Of a stretch of 43,229 bases of DNA, positions 16,279-24,361 are shown piece by piece. Source of the DNA: Candidatus Poribacteria bacterium (GTDB taxonomy: Bacteria > Poribacteria > WGA-4E > WGA-3G); the NCBI GenBank assembly GCA_003635185.1, contig PYJA01000141.1, forward strand, positions 22,949-66,177, given 5' to 3'. A model generated the notes under the pieces. That model was not told the DNA's origin. It searched no databases and saw only the letters and a program-made list of their open reading frames with translations. The position numbers and the translations under genes are program-made. Each line of letters opens with the position of its first letter. Position 1 is the first letter of the stretch.

Positions 16279-17522
16279 TTTTTGGACAAAGGAAAGGATT
16301 CAATCAGATTAACTGCTGTAGTTAAGCCATCTTCAGATTCCATTTGTGTCCCTAAGGTTTCTGCTTTTTCTGTCATTGAAGGTGTGACAAAAACCTGTTC
16401 AATCCGTTTTGCTAAGCGTTTCGCGGTAAGTTTACGCCGATGTAAACTTTTCGGTGCAACCCCCAAATCAAAGAGTAACTTTCCCCAATAGAGCTGATCG
16501 GCGATGTGTGGCACTACGACAGACGGGACTTTAGCTCGACAAACTGATGCTGTTGTGCCTGCCCCTCCGTGATGCACTACGCAACACGCTTTTGGAAACA
16601 GCCATTGATGCGGTACATACTCCGTGCAAAAGATGTCCTCTCCAGCATCCTGATCACCTAAAAGGCCCCATCCTGCTTGAATGATAGCGCGCTGTTTTGT
16701 CATTTTGATAGCGTTAATTAAGATTCCTGTTGTTTCACGACCATCACTTCCGCCCATTGATCCGAAAGTAATAACGATAGGCGGCGGTCCGTCTGCTAAA
16801 AAATCTGTGAGTTCGGATGGAGGGACATAATCTGGCTGCGCAAGGTGCCAAATGCCTGTGAACTTGTGGTTCGGTGGATAGTTAGCTGGTGGGCAAAGCG
16901 CAGGGGATGCTGCGATAAGGTTTATGTGCGGTGAATACATTTCATCTAATGCCATTGATGCCCTCGGTTTTCCACCAACAGATGTGATAAACTTATTAAA
17001 AAGCGGGTCAACAGCATATCTGAGACGAAGTCGGACCAATTTCCATATAATAGCGTTGAGTGTTCGACTCCAATTCGGGAACGGATACGGCGCATTATCT
17101 GGGACTTTAATGAAGCCTGGGCAATACGTCACAGTTATCCACGGCAGTCCATTTCGGATAGCTGCCTCCTGTCCGGGGATGTCTATGGAATGGCAAATAG
17201 CCAAATCAAACCCTTCCATTGCAGTGAGGCAATCGGTATACCACTTTTTGCCGCGACGTAGAATACCCTCCTTCGCGATGAGCAGTAGTGGTGCCATAGG
17301 ATCGCGCATCGCCAGGACGGTATCCATCGTTTGATGAAATTCTGCCAAATCAAAGGCAATCCCCACTTCATAGAAGTCTGCTCCGATTCCAAGAATCTTG
17401 TCTTTGTAGATGGTTGGCGCACATACGCGCACATGATGTTTTCTTTGGAGCAAACGTTCAGCGAGTGCTAAAACTGGATAGACATCTCCCGTTGTTCCCC
17501 AAGCTGCTATAGCAATCTTCAT
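16275..17522 (-). CDS. GT1-family glycosyltransferase (MGT / sterol-glucosyltransferase-like)
   Basis: A longer frame reaches 17633, but the true start is ATG 17522: it overlaps the upstream stop (ATGA) and begins the family's standard N-terminus MKIAIAAWGTTGDVYPVLAL (415 aa). The C-terminal half carries ITFGSMGG, then VPHQWLFPKACCVVHHGGAG, with the HHGGAG donor-binding histidine and glycines of UDP-sugar transferases such as MurG-like, macrolide and sterol glycosyltransferases. It is about the usual length and has no signal or membrane segment. Lying between two GT9 genes, it probably acts in the same glycolipid or LPS-core pathway; the acceptor is unknown. Confidence 0.92.
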   Translation of the reverse strand: MKIAIAAWGTTGDVYPVLALAERLLQRKHHVRVCAPTIYKDKILGIGADFYEVGIAFDLAEFHQTMDTVLAMRDPMAPLLLIAKEGILRRGKKWYTDCLTAMEGFDLAICHSIDIPGQEAAIRNGLPWITVTYCPGFIKVPDNAPYPFPNWSRTLNAIIWKLVRLRLRYAVDPLFNKFITSVGGKPRASMALDEMYSPHINLIAASPALCPPANYPPNHKFTGIWHLAQPDYVPPSELTDFLADGPPPIVITFGSMGGSDGRETTGILINAIKMTKQRAIIQAGWGLLGDQDAGEDIFCTEYVPHQWLFPKACCVVHHGGAGTTASVCRAKVPSVVVPHIADQLYWGKLLFDLGVAPKSLHRRKLTAKRLAKRIEQVFVTPSMTEKAETLGTQMESEDGLTTAVNLIESFPLSKK

Positions 17523-18676
17523 TTTCGACTCGCTTCTACGGTCATTGCCGTTGTCTGCCAAACCATTTCGACGGGGAGTTTTTTGGTGCATTCCCATCCG
17601 ATTTTGCACTTGTGAGCACTGCAGGGCCAACACGGCATATCGCGCCGCACTACAGATGCGTTTTCACTCATCGGATGCCATGCAACATGATCGGTGGGAC
17701 CGAAAATTGCTACCGTTGGCACATCAAGCGCTGCAGCGAGGTGCATCGGACCGGAATCATTACACACGACCAAGTTGCAGCGGGAAAGCAGTGCCCCCAA
17801 TTCACGAATTGTCTTTGGCGCGTACGTGGTAGCATCGGACTGCATTGCTTCTTGAATGTTGTGTGTTAGTTCTGCTTCGTCAGGACCGTGTAAAAGGAGT
17901 ATCGTAGCGTTGTAATTTTGAACGAGTCTATCGGCAAGTTCAGCATACTGCTTTTCGGGCCACCGTTTATCAAAAGAACTGCCACCAGGGTGAATGCCGA
18001 TTAGAAAAGCATCGTTCCCGATACCTAAAGACGCAAGACGTGTTTCGGCATTCGCAATCTCATCGGGCAACAAGTTGAAAACAAGTTGTCGGTCGCCTTC
18101 ACCTTCACAGATTAGCCGGACTAATTCCAAGTTTCTATCAACTTCGTGGGTTTCGCCTTTTTGATACTTGCCACGCCACGCATGTGTGAGTGTAGATTTT
18201 AAACCTTTCTGATAGCGACCTAAACGATAGGGAGCACCAGAGAGAAAAGCAATAAGATGCGGCCACGTAGCGGTCTGCATCGCAACAACGAGGTGAAACT
18301 GCTCACGGCGTAGGGCGCGATAGAATTGAAGTCGCTCTGTCAATTGACGATGTTCCCCTCGCCTGTCAAACACGATCACCCGGTCAACATCAGGATTTCC
18401 GAGTAGCACTGGCGCATTGAGTGGTCGCGCCAGGACCGTGATTTCTGCCGATGGGTAGTTTTGTCGCAACAACGCGATCGCTGGTGTGGAGTTCAGCAAA
18501 TCGCCTATACCATCCGCGCGGATGATGAGAATCTTCTCAATGTCAGAGAGGACCTTTCCGTAGATAGGTTTATCACGACATCCCCATTGGGCTGCCTTCT
18601 TATGTTCCGAAAGTTTCGCATGTGCGTCAAAGAAACCTAACACTTCTTTCATCATAGCAATCCGTTCAACAACCAC
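17519..18676 (-). CDS. GT9-family glycosyltransferase, first gene of the operon
   Basis: A 385-residue frame starting at GTG 18676; ATGs at 18655 and 18652 (MMKEVLGFF) are equally plausible, since no start has a strong ribosome site. ILIIRADGIGDLLNSTPAI is the GT9 N-terminal motif, preceded by an extra ~45-residue helical extension absent from the paralogue at 15271. GIHPGGSSFDKRWP and CNDSGPMHLAAAL are the donor-site blocks. The C-terminus is cysteine-rich (MPCWPCSAHKCKIGWEC), as in many family members. It is the promoter-proximal gene of a three-gene unit with 4-base overlaps. Its first codons lie in sequence homologous to the tail that follows the PD-(D/E)XK gene at 21118, so the duplication border runs into this gene's start. 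Confidence 0.9.
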   Translation of the reverse strand: MVVERIAMMKEVLGFFDAHAKLSEHKKAAQWGCRDKPIYGKVLSDIEKILIIRADGIGDLLNSTPAIALLRQNYPSAEITVLARPLNAPVLLGNPDVDRVIVFDRRGEHRQLTERLQFYRALRREQFHLVVAMQTATWPHLIAFLSGAPYRLGRYQKGLKSTLTHAWRGKYQKGETHEVDRNLELVRLICEGEGDRQLVFNLLPDEIANAETRLASLGIGNDAFLIGIHPGGSSFDKRWPEKQYAELADRLVQNYNATILLLHGPDEAELTHNIQEAMQSDATTYAPKTIRELGALLSRCNLVVCNDSGPMHLAAALDVPTVAIFGPTDHVAWHPMSENASVVRRDMPCWPCSAHKCKIGWECTKKLPVEMVWQTTAMTVEASRK

Positions 18677-18708
18677 TCCCGAATTAGATTCTCATGGACT
18701 GGAATACT

Positions 18709-19329
18709 TCACGCCTTTTGCTCTACCATGCTTGAGAGGATACCGAGAATTTTGTCACAATTTGAGATTTGGTAAAGTGCCATATCAATGTGGAGACTTT
18801 GCCCTTCCAATTTGAGAAAGTGCCAATTTATTCCTGAAGTAGTAGATCCATAAATGCAAGGGATTTCGTTCCCTTTTGTCTTATTAAAGCGTTGTGCGGC
18901 GATCATCTCTGCAACACATGCCCCGAGCCCAATTATGTGGGACTCATCTTTTCCGGAAATATTGGGAACCTTAACAGAAAGGCTAACAGGTGCCTCTACA
19001 ATAAATGACAGTGGGTACAGACTTATCAAAAAATCACACATACCGGCCAAACCCTTTTCAGGATCGACATTGAATTCAATGCCAGAAAAAAGAGTCGGAC
19101 GGCGATCCAAGTGTGCCAACAACTCAAAAAGGATATAAGAAATAACAAATTCTGACTTCGCTTTATCTGTATTTACTGCAAAAGCTAATTGCAGCCTTTC
19201 CTTAAGATCTGTCGTGAAATGGGAACGCGGTATAATCGGTTCAATGTGAGAAAAGAGGCCTAATGTTTCAACGACTTCGAGTTGAAACGTTTTGACTGCT
19301 GTTTCTAAGGTAAAATCGTTATAAACCAT
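18709..19329 (-). CDS. PD-(D/E)XK-like protein, active site apparently lost
   Basis: A 206-residue paralogue of the protein at 21118-21726, similar along its whole length (GLAGMCDFLIS, AEMIAAQRFN, IYGSTTSGINWHFLKLEG). The family resembles a nuclease-like group common in cyanobacteria and other large genomes. Here the expected E-x-K strand is changed: where the sister has VEAKK, this one reads VKVPN, with a short insertion after it. The catalytic glutamate and lysine are therefore missing and the protein is probably inactive or has a binding role. There is no signal or membrane segment. After the stop, the reading frame continues with NLIREW, as it does after the sister gene. Confidence 0.7.
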   Translation of the reverse strand: MVYNDFTLETAVKTFQLEVVETLGLFSHIEPIIPRSHFTTDLKERLQLAFAVNTDKAKSEFVISYILFELLAHLDRRPTLFSGIEFNVDPEKGLAGMCDFLISLYPLSFIVEAPVSLSVKVPNISGKDESHIIGLGACVAEMIAAQRFNKTKGNEIPCIYGSTTSGINWHFLKLEGQSLHIDMALYQISNCDKILGILSSMVEQKA

Positions 19330-19387
19330 TGTGAGATAATCTCCTTCTAAAGATTTGGTATAGCAACCCTACTCCTATATGTTCAAG

Positions 19388-21031
19388 TTATCTGCGGAAC
19401 CGTGAGTGTTTCACATTTGATTCAGATAGCAGCCGGTTTATGTGTCTTATAGGAATAGCTGCAGCATTCATGAGTTGATCGCTGCGTGCTACAATGCCGA
19501 TTAGGATACCCTGTTTGTTAAGCACTGGTCCGCCACTGTTGCCACCGAACACATCGGACTGAATATGCAGGAAATCCTCGTGATCGTTCAGAAATTCGCC
19601 AAGAGTCCAACGCCACAACTCCTGTTTCGCAGGATTGCCAAGGATGTAGACCAATTCGCCTACTTTTGTTGTAGGTGGCGTGAAGTTCCAATCAATTTCG
19701 CGGGCGGTTTCGGGGAATCCGTCAAGCCTGATGATTGCTAAATCCGTTTTCTCATTTCTCGCGATGACGTGTGCTTTGGTGTAATAACCGAGCCGCTTTA
19801 GCACGCCGCCGTTTGTTAGGTAGAAGTTTCTGTCTTTTATGAGTTCACCTTTTTCGTCTGGTGCGGGGAAATATACGTCTATCGTGTTCTGTGGACCTGT
19901 GACGTGTGCATTAGTAACGGCAAGTTTGTGTTTTTTATCAAGTAGCACGCCGCTGCCTTCACCTATTCCGGGGTTGACTATCCACATGACTGCACGGATG
20001 GCGTTGGTGTAGACTTGGTTGGCGGTGGGTTTTGGTGGTGTAGGGGAATCAGGCTTTGTTGTACGCGGGGAAGTTAATTTCCATAAGCGAATAGTTTTGT
20101 CCGAACTTCCACTGGCAAGTGTTTTCCCATCCGAACTGAACGCTACACTAACGACCTGATATGAATGTCCTGTAAGCGTTCTCTTATGTGTGCCTGTCCT
20201 CACATCCCATAAATGGATGGTGCTGTCCCTACTTCCACTTGCAAGTATCTGTCCATCCGGACTAAACGCTACACTTGAGACTCCATCTGTATGTCCTGTT
20301 AGGGTGCGCTTGTTTGTACCCGTTGACATATCCCATAGGCGGATTGTGTTGTCGTAACTTCCACTTGCAAGTGTCTGTCCATCCGGACTAAACGCTACAC
20401 TTGAGACACTACTTGTATGTCCTGTTAGGGTGCGCTTGTTTGTACCCGTTGATACATCCCATAGACGGATTGTCCCCCCAACAAAACCTCCGCTGGCGAG
20501 TGTTTGCCCATCAGGACTAAACGAGATAGTCGAAACGAAATCTGTATGCCCTGTGAGTGTTTTTTTATGCCGACCTGTGACAGCGTCCCACAAGCGAATA
20601 TTACAGTCCCAACTTCCATTGGCGAGTGTCTGTCCATCCGGACTGAACGAGACGCTTGTCACACTCTGAGTATGTTTTGCGAGTGTTTTTAAGTGTCTGC
20701 CTGTAACAACATCCCATAAACGGATAGTATGGTCGTAACTTCCACTGGCAAGTGTTTGTCCATCTGAACTGAACGCTACACTACGGACCCAATCTGAATG
20801 TCCTGTGAGTGTTTTCTTATGTGTGCCTGTCCTCACATCCCATAAATGGATGGTGCCATCCGAACTTCCACTGGCAAGTGTTTGCCCATCCGGGCTGAAG
20901 GCTACACTCCAGACCGACGTTGAATGTCCTGCAAGGGTTTTATAGTGAACATAATCTTGCGCAAAACCATTAGCAAGGAAAAGGACTGGAACAAGAAGGA
21001 GCATTGAAATGAGAAAACGGGTTTGTTTCAT
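19388..21031 (-). CDS. Secreted WD40 propeller fused to a trypsin-like serine protease
   Basis: A 547-residue protein. A signal peptide (MKQTRFLISMLLLVPVLFLA, cleavage near GFAQ) precedes seven highly uniform WD40 blades (residues ~30-325, each about 42 residues, consensus FSPDGQTLASGS..TIRLWD), enough for one closed propeller. After a proline-rich linker (~330-345) comes a trypsin/HtrA-like domain with H376 in TNAHV, D430 in TDLAII and S499 in GGNSGGPV, a complete catalytic triad. It would act in the periplasm or outside the cell, with the propeller recruiting substrate. No PDZ domain follows. GTAGGAA before the ATG is a reasonable ribosome site. It sits between two paralogous PD-(D/E)XK-like genes. 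Confidence 0.92.
   Translation of the reverse strand: MKQTRFLISMLLLVPVLFLANGFAQDYVHYKTLAGHSTSVWSVAFSPDGQTLASGSSDGTIHLWDVRTGTHKKTLTGHSDWVRSVAFSSDGQTLASGSYDHTIRLWDVVTGRHLKTLAKHTQSVTSVSFSPDGQTLANGSWDCNIRLWDAVTGRHKKTLTGHTDFVSTISFSPDGQTLASGGFVGGTIRLWDVSTGTNKRTLTGHTSSVSSVAFSPDGQTLASGSYDNTIRLWDMSTGTNKRTLTGHTDGVSSVAFSPDGQILASGSRDSTIHLWDVRTGTHKRTLTGHSYQVVSVAFSSDGKTLASGSSDKTIRLWKLTSPRTTKPDSPTPPKPTANQVYTNAIRAVMWIVNPGIGEGSGVLLDKKHKLAVTNAHVTGPQNTIDVYFPAPDEKGELIKDRNFYLTNGGVLKRLGYYTKAHVIARNEKTDLAIIRLDGFPETAREIDWNFTPPTTKVGELVYILGNPAKQELWRWTLGEFLNDHEDFLHIQSDVFGGNSGGPVLNKQGILIGIVARSDQLMNAAAIPIRHINRLLSESNVKHSRFRR
20105..20930 (-). repeat. Tandem ~126 bp repeats encoding the WD40 blades
   Basis: Seven consecutive units of about 126 bp, unusually alike at the DNA level. 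The word ACTTCCACTTGCAAGTGT and close variants recur once per unit, as does CTAAACGCTACACTTGAGAC. This suggests recent amplification or ongoing conversion, unlike the divergent blades of the two larger WD40 genes. Confidence 0.8.
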
Positions 21032-21117
21032 AAGATTTATTCCTACACGGAGTACTACTTTCCCTCAATACGTTCAACAACCCACTCCCGAATTAGATTC
21101 TTAGGTACTGACAGACA

Positions 21118-21726
21118 TTATACCTCTTGTTCTACCATTCTTGAGAGGACACCGAGGATTTTGTCACACTGTCCAATTGAATAGGGAGCTTTATCAATGT
21201 AGAGCTGCTGCCCTTCCAATTTAAGGAATTGCCAGACTGTACCTGTTGTAGATGCACCATAAATGACAGGGATATCGTTGCCTTTTTGGGTATTAAAGTG
21301 TTGGGCAGCGAGCATTTCTGCAATGCACTGTCCGAAACCTGTGGTTGGTTCATCCTTCTTTGCTTCAACAAGAACGATAATAATAGATGCCTCTAAATAA
21401 AATTGCGTAGGTGAGTTGCTTATCAGAAAATCGCATACACCGGTTAACCCCTTTTCAACATCAACATTGAAGTCGATTCCAGAAAAGAGGCTAATACGCT
21501 GTTCAAACTTTTCTCGGAGTTCAACAAGTACATTGGTAACAATAAGTTCGGACTTCGCCTTTTCTGTTCCGATAGCAAGGGCTAATGGGACATTGCGTGA
21601 CAAAGTTGTAGTGAGATGCTCGCTTGGAACTATTGACTCTATTTCAGAAGAGATGTCTGCTGCTTCATCCGTTTCTAACTGAAACGTTTTAAGTACTTCT
21701 TCAATGGTAAAATTGCTATAAGCCAT
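21118..21726 (-). CDS. PD-(D/E)XK nuclease-like protein with intact active-site motif
   Basis: A 202-residue protein with GAGGAGGG before its ATG. GVCD99FLIS followed by VLVE121-A-K123-K fits a PD-(D/E)XK active site (D...E-x-K), and GFGQCIAEMLAAQHFN is the conserved helix after it. The C-terminal half (VIYGASTTGTVWQFLKLEG) is shared by the family. No function is established that I can name; restriction, repair or mobile-element roles are all possible. Its sister at 18709 has lost the E-x-K residues. After the TAA the same frame reads on as SVPKNLIREWVVERIEGK before another stop. A similar tail follows the sister, which suggests that this tail was once coding. Confidence 0.75.
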   Translation of the reverse strand: MAYSNFTIEEVLKTFQLETDEAADISSEIESIVPSEHLTTTLSRNVPLALAIGTEKAKSELIVTNVLVELREKFEQRISLFSGIDFNVDVEKGLTGVCDFLISNSPTQFYLEASIIIVLVEAKKDEPTTGFGQCIAEMLAAQHFNTQKGNDIPVIYGASTTGTVWQFLKLEGQQLYIDKAPYSIGQCDKILGVLSRMVEQEV

Positions 21727-21788
21727 TACTACGGTCCCTCCTCTGTGTCAAATTTTTCTCAATCTTCCAGCATATTAAAGTTATGTTA

Positions 21789-21817
21789 AGTGTATCATGC
21801 AAAGTTTCTTATCTCAA
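21789..21817 (-). promoter_or_regulatory. Candidate promoter for the 21726 gene
   Basis: On the minus strand TTGAGA (21817-21812), 17 bases, then TACACT (21794-21789), about 60 bases before the start codon. Confidence 0.4.
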
Positions 21818-21843
21818 GTGAAACTGAACAAGTGTTCATGTCG

Positions 21844-22623
21844 CTATTCCTGCACAGCACTAATCTCATCTTCAGAAATCTTGTGGACACTTTTCGGATT
21901 GAATGTCTGTGTTGTCCCAACGCGCAGCGCAACCTCAATTCTGCCGCCAGTTAACACAAAAAACTGAATTAGGAATCCCCCACCCTGCATGGATTCAACT
22001 TGATATTCCGCTTGGTCAAAGTCACCAATCCATTCAGGAAGTGCATCTTCAAATTTTGGATGTGTCATGACGTTCTCAGGGAGAGCAATAATCAGGGTGC
22101 CCGGTTCATCGCCGATTGCATTGCCGATAACCTCTCGTTTTTGGACCATAAACGGCACAACAATGCCTGCATATTCAAAATCATCTGCGGTGGTGCGGTC
22201 TGGTGGCACAAGTCCCCATGTCAAGTGATGGATAAACGGATTCCCATATCCCTGTCCGAGCATGTGCTGCAGCGCTACTTTGTCAACAGGATGCACAACG
22301 GCAACGTAGTCAAACCATCCATCATCGTGTGATGCACTATCCGCAGACAACTGTGCAGAGACGTTGATATAGTCGCATCCGTCAACAGGGGAAGGATAAC
22401 ATCGGACATCCCATCCATTCACATAACCGAGTTGTTTTAAACCATCGGCGACAAGATGCGGCGGGTCACAGAAAATGGCGGCGTGATCCATGTTCGGATA
22501 GATTTGGACACCTGCTTCCGTGATATGTTTTGCGACATTGGTTGCCTCGTCAAAACGTAACTCAGCGTTTTCAATTTGCAAATAATCAGCAAAATTTGTG
22601 GGTAATTTAATTTTGTTTTTCAT
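21844..22623 (-). CDS. Conserved-looking protein of unknown function
   Basis: A longer frame exists to 22692, but GGAGGAATCTT directly before ATG 22623 fixes the start (259 aa, MKNKIKLPTNFADYLQI). I do not recognise the family. The protein is soluble, without signal peptide or membrane helix, and rich in His/Asp/Trp clusters (NMDHAAIFCDPPHL, GCDYINVSAQL, NPFIHHLTWGLVPPDR) that could bind a metal or cofactor. A vicinal-oxygen-chelate-like fold is a guess I cannot support further. It is divergent from the aldolase gene at 22970. The shared upstream region contains a 146 bp inverted-repeat element. Confidence 0.75.
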   Translation of the reverse strand: MKNKIKLPTNFADYLQIENAELRFDEATNVAKHITEAGVQIYPNMDHAAIFCDPPHLVADGLKQLGYVNGWDVRCYPSPVDGCDYINVSAQLSADSASHDDGWFDYVAVVHPVDKVALQHMLGQGYGNPFIHHLTWGLVPPDRTTADDFEYAGIVVPFMVQKREVIGNAIGDEPGTLIIALPENVMTHPKFEDALPEWIGDFDQAEYQVESMQGGGFLIQFFVLTGGRIEVALRVGTTQTFNPKSVHKISEDEISAVQE

Positions 22624-22709
22624 AAGATTCCTCCGTTCTGTTCGCAAGTTGCGATGCACTATCAGTTTAACAAAAATTGCGTCTATTCGCAAACGTAATT
22701 CGTTTATCT

Positions 22710-22855
22710 TCTGAATCGCGGATTTTCGCAGATTTCACAGATTTCGCGGATTATATCTTCACACATCTACAATCATTCTCAAAAGGTGGGGTTGTAATAA
22801 GATTCCTCTTTAATCCGCGTCCATCCGCGTTATCTGTGATAATCCGCGATTCAGA
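22710..22855. repeat. 146 bp inverted-repeat element with perfect 15 bp ends
   Basis: TCTGAATCGCGGATT at 22710-22724 is the exact reverse complement of AATCCGCGATTCAGA at 22841-22855. Further inverted words (TTTCGCGGATTA / TAATCCGCG, CACAGAT / ATCTGTG) lie inside. No coding capacity. A one-sided copy of the end (AATCCGCGATTCAGA) is at about 24120-24135, and eroded pieces are near 547-580. It lies in the divergent control region between 22623 and 22970. Confidence 0.85.
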
Positions 22856-22884
22856 TGAATGCCTCTGCCCTGGTTATTTTTCCA

Positions 22885-22914
22885 TTGAAAAAAAATAGTG
22901 ATTCTTGTTAATAT
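22885..22914 (+). promoter_or_regulatory. Candidate promoter for the HpcH/HpaI aldolase gene
   Basis: TTGAAA at 22885-22890, 18 bases, TAATAT at 22909-22914, 55 bases before the ATG and just outside the 146 bp element. Confidence 0.45.
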
Positions 22915-22969
22915 AGATACCGAAGCATCGCAATTGTAGATTGTTTACAATACATAAAGAGGAAAATTG

Positions 22970-23758
22970 ATGAGAAAAAATACCTTTCGAGAGTTACTCA
23001 ATGCTGACAAACCGACCGTTGGTACGCATATCCACACCACTTGGCCCTCCATCGTTGAGGCGATTGGACACACAGGAATGTATGACTATGTTGAATTTGT
23101 GGGGGAATATGGCCCATTTGATCTGCACGATTTGGATAATTTGTGTCGCGCAGCGGAACTACACAACATCTCAACAATGATAAAAGTTGACCAAGAGCCA
23201 CGCGGTTTCATTGCACAGCGCGCAATCGGTTCCGGCTTCCAAAGCGTGCTATATGCCGATTGCCAAAACGTTGAAGATGTGAAAGAGTGTGTTCGAACTA
23301 CACGTGCGGATACGCCAGAAGATGGCGGTAGTTATGGCGTTGCAACCCGCAGATTCGCCTATATGGGATACGGTGGTGGACCGGAATACGTCCAAGCACT
23401 TCGTGATGTTGTCGTTGTGATTATGATTGAGAAGAAAGGAACAGTTGAAAACTTAGAAGAAGTATTATCTGTTGAAGGTGTTGACATGATTCAGTGGGGC
23501 GGATCAGATTATTCTATGAGTATCGGGAAGGTTGGTCAAAGTGGATCCCCTGAAGTACGCGAAGCACAAGAAAAGGTGTTCAAAACTGCTATAAAGATGG
23601 GGGTGCCGCCGCGCGCTGAAATTGGAAGTGCTGATGGCGCGAAACGTTTTCTTGATATGGGCGTGCGGCATTTCTGTATCGGCACCGATATTTCTATTCT
23701 CTACGGTTGGTGGCGCGAACATGGAGATGGATTACGGAAAGCACTTGAGGGACATTAG
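22970..23758 (+). CDS. HpcH/HpaI-family class II aldolase
   Basis: The start is ATG 22970 with GAGGAAAA upstream (262 aa); a TTG at 22967 is less likely. The protein follows the (beta/alpha)8 HpcH/HpaI family throughout: GTHIHTTWPSIVEAIGHTGM at the N-terminus, YVEFVGEYGP, KVDQEPRGFIAQRAIGSGFQ, then VVVIMIEKKGTVENLEEVL. The IEK glutamate is in the position of a metal ligand of these Mg/Mn-dependent aldolases, and GGSDYSMSIG resembles the GxNDLSxSxG block. Family members cleave 2-keto-3-deoxy sugar acids or 4-hydroxy-2-oxo acids to pyruvate or a related enolate and an aldehyde. The substrate here is undetermined. The length is normal. Confidence 0.9.
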   Translation: MRKNTFRELLNADKPTVGTHIHTTWPSIVEAIGHTGMYDYVEFVGEYGPFDLHDLDNLCRAAELHNISTMIKVDQEPRGFIAQRAIGSGFQSVLYADCQNVEDVKECVRTTRADTPEDGGSYGVATRRFAYMGYGGGPEYVQALRDVVVVIMIEKKGTVENLEEVLSVEGVDMIQWGGSDYSMSIGKVGQSGSPEVREAQEKVFKTAIKMGVPPRAEIGSADGAKRFLDMGVRHFCIGTDISILYGWWREHGDGLRKALEGH

Positions 23759-23805
23759 AAAGATTCCACATCAGGACGGACGCATTTTCTCTTGAAGTCC
23801 CCTTG

Positions 23806-23899
23806 ATAAGGGGGATTTAGGGGGCGGGTCCCCATAGCGATAGCGTATGGGGAGATAGATCGTTGAAATAGCACCATTTACCCTCCCTAACCCCCTTAT
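23806..23899. repeat. 94 bp element bounded by ATAAGGGGG inverted repeats
   Basis: ATAAGGGGGATTTAGGGGG on the left and CCCTCCCTAACCCCCTTAT on the right are imperfect inverted repeats. The CCCCTTGATAAGGGGG word is shared with the insertion inside the GT9 gene at 15605. Confidence 0.7.
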
Positions 23900-24075
23900 A
23901 TGAAGTTTAAGAAAATATGGCAAGGTTCGGAAACCTTGTCGGCAGGGGAGATGCACCTGCCTCGTACGGACCGAAAAGGTCCGAATTAATAAATTAATCT
24001 GGCTAATAAATCTGTATAATAATATGGCGAGGTTCGGAAACCTTGCCAGCGTGATGGTGCCGGAATTGTTGTTCA
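23900..24075. repeat. Diverged relative of the 126 bp palindromic element
   Basis: It starts ATGAAGTTTAAGAAAATATGG, like the left end of copies 1 and 2. It contains GGCAAGGTT-cgg-AAACCTTGTC and again GGCGAGGTT-cgg-AAACCTTGCC, plus CGGACC-gaaa-AGGTCCG between them. The right end is diverged and no clear CTTCAT terminus is seen. Confidence 0.6.
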
Positions 24076-24230
24076 TTGAAATGTCCACATATTTTCGGAT
24101 TGGACTATAAAATCCGCGATAATCCGCGATTCAGACAACACACATGCCACAAACTTTACACACCCTACTCAATATAACCGTATTATAGTGGATCCTACAA
24201 TTAACTTTACATCTGATCTGTAGGAGGGAA

Positions 24231-24271
24231 CTCCGATTCCCGACTATTAGTGGTTTTGTCGCGATTCGGAG
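24231..24271. repeat. Hairpin CTCCGATTCCCGAC ... GTCGCGATTCGGAG
   Basis: 14-base arms with 12 pairs and a 13-base loop. It is preceded by GTAGGAGGGAA and lies upstream of the kinase promoter. Confidence 0.6.
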
Positions 24272-24332
24272 ATCGCTCGGACAGAATATATGTAAACTTA
24301 TTTACATAATTTACTATAATACCGTTTTAACG

Positions 24333-24361
24333 TTGACAGTTGATTTTATTTTTGCTAATTT
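24333..24361 (+). promoter_or_regulatory. Candidate promoter for the Ser/Thr kinase gene
   Basis: TTGACA at 24333-24338, 17 bases, TAATTT at 24356-24361. The leader to the ATG is about 60 bases. Confidence 0.55.

Noticed and set aside
16275-17633. The 37-codon N-terminal extension of the GT1 frame upstream of 17522
   Set aside because: It overlaps the upstream GT9 gene, and the family's conserved N-terminus begins exactly at ATG 17522 with a standard ATGA overlap.
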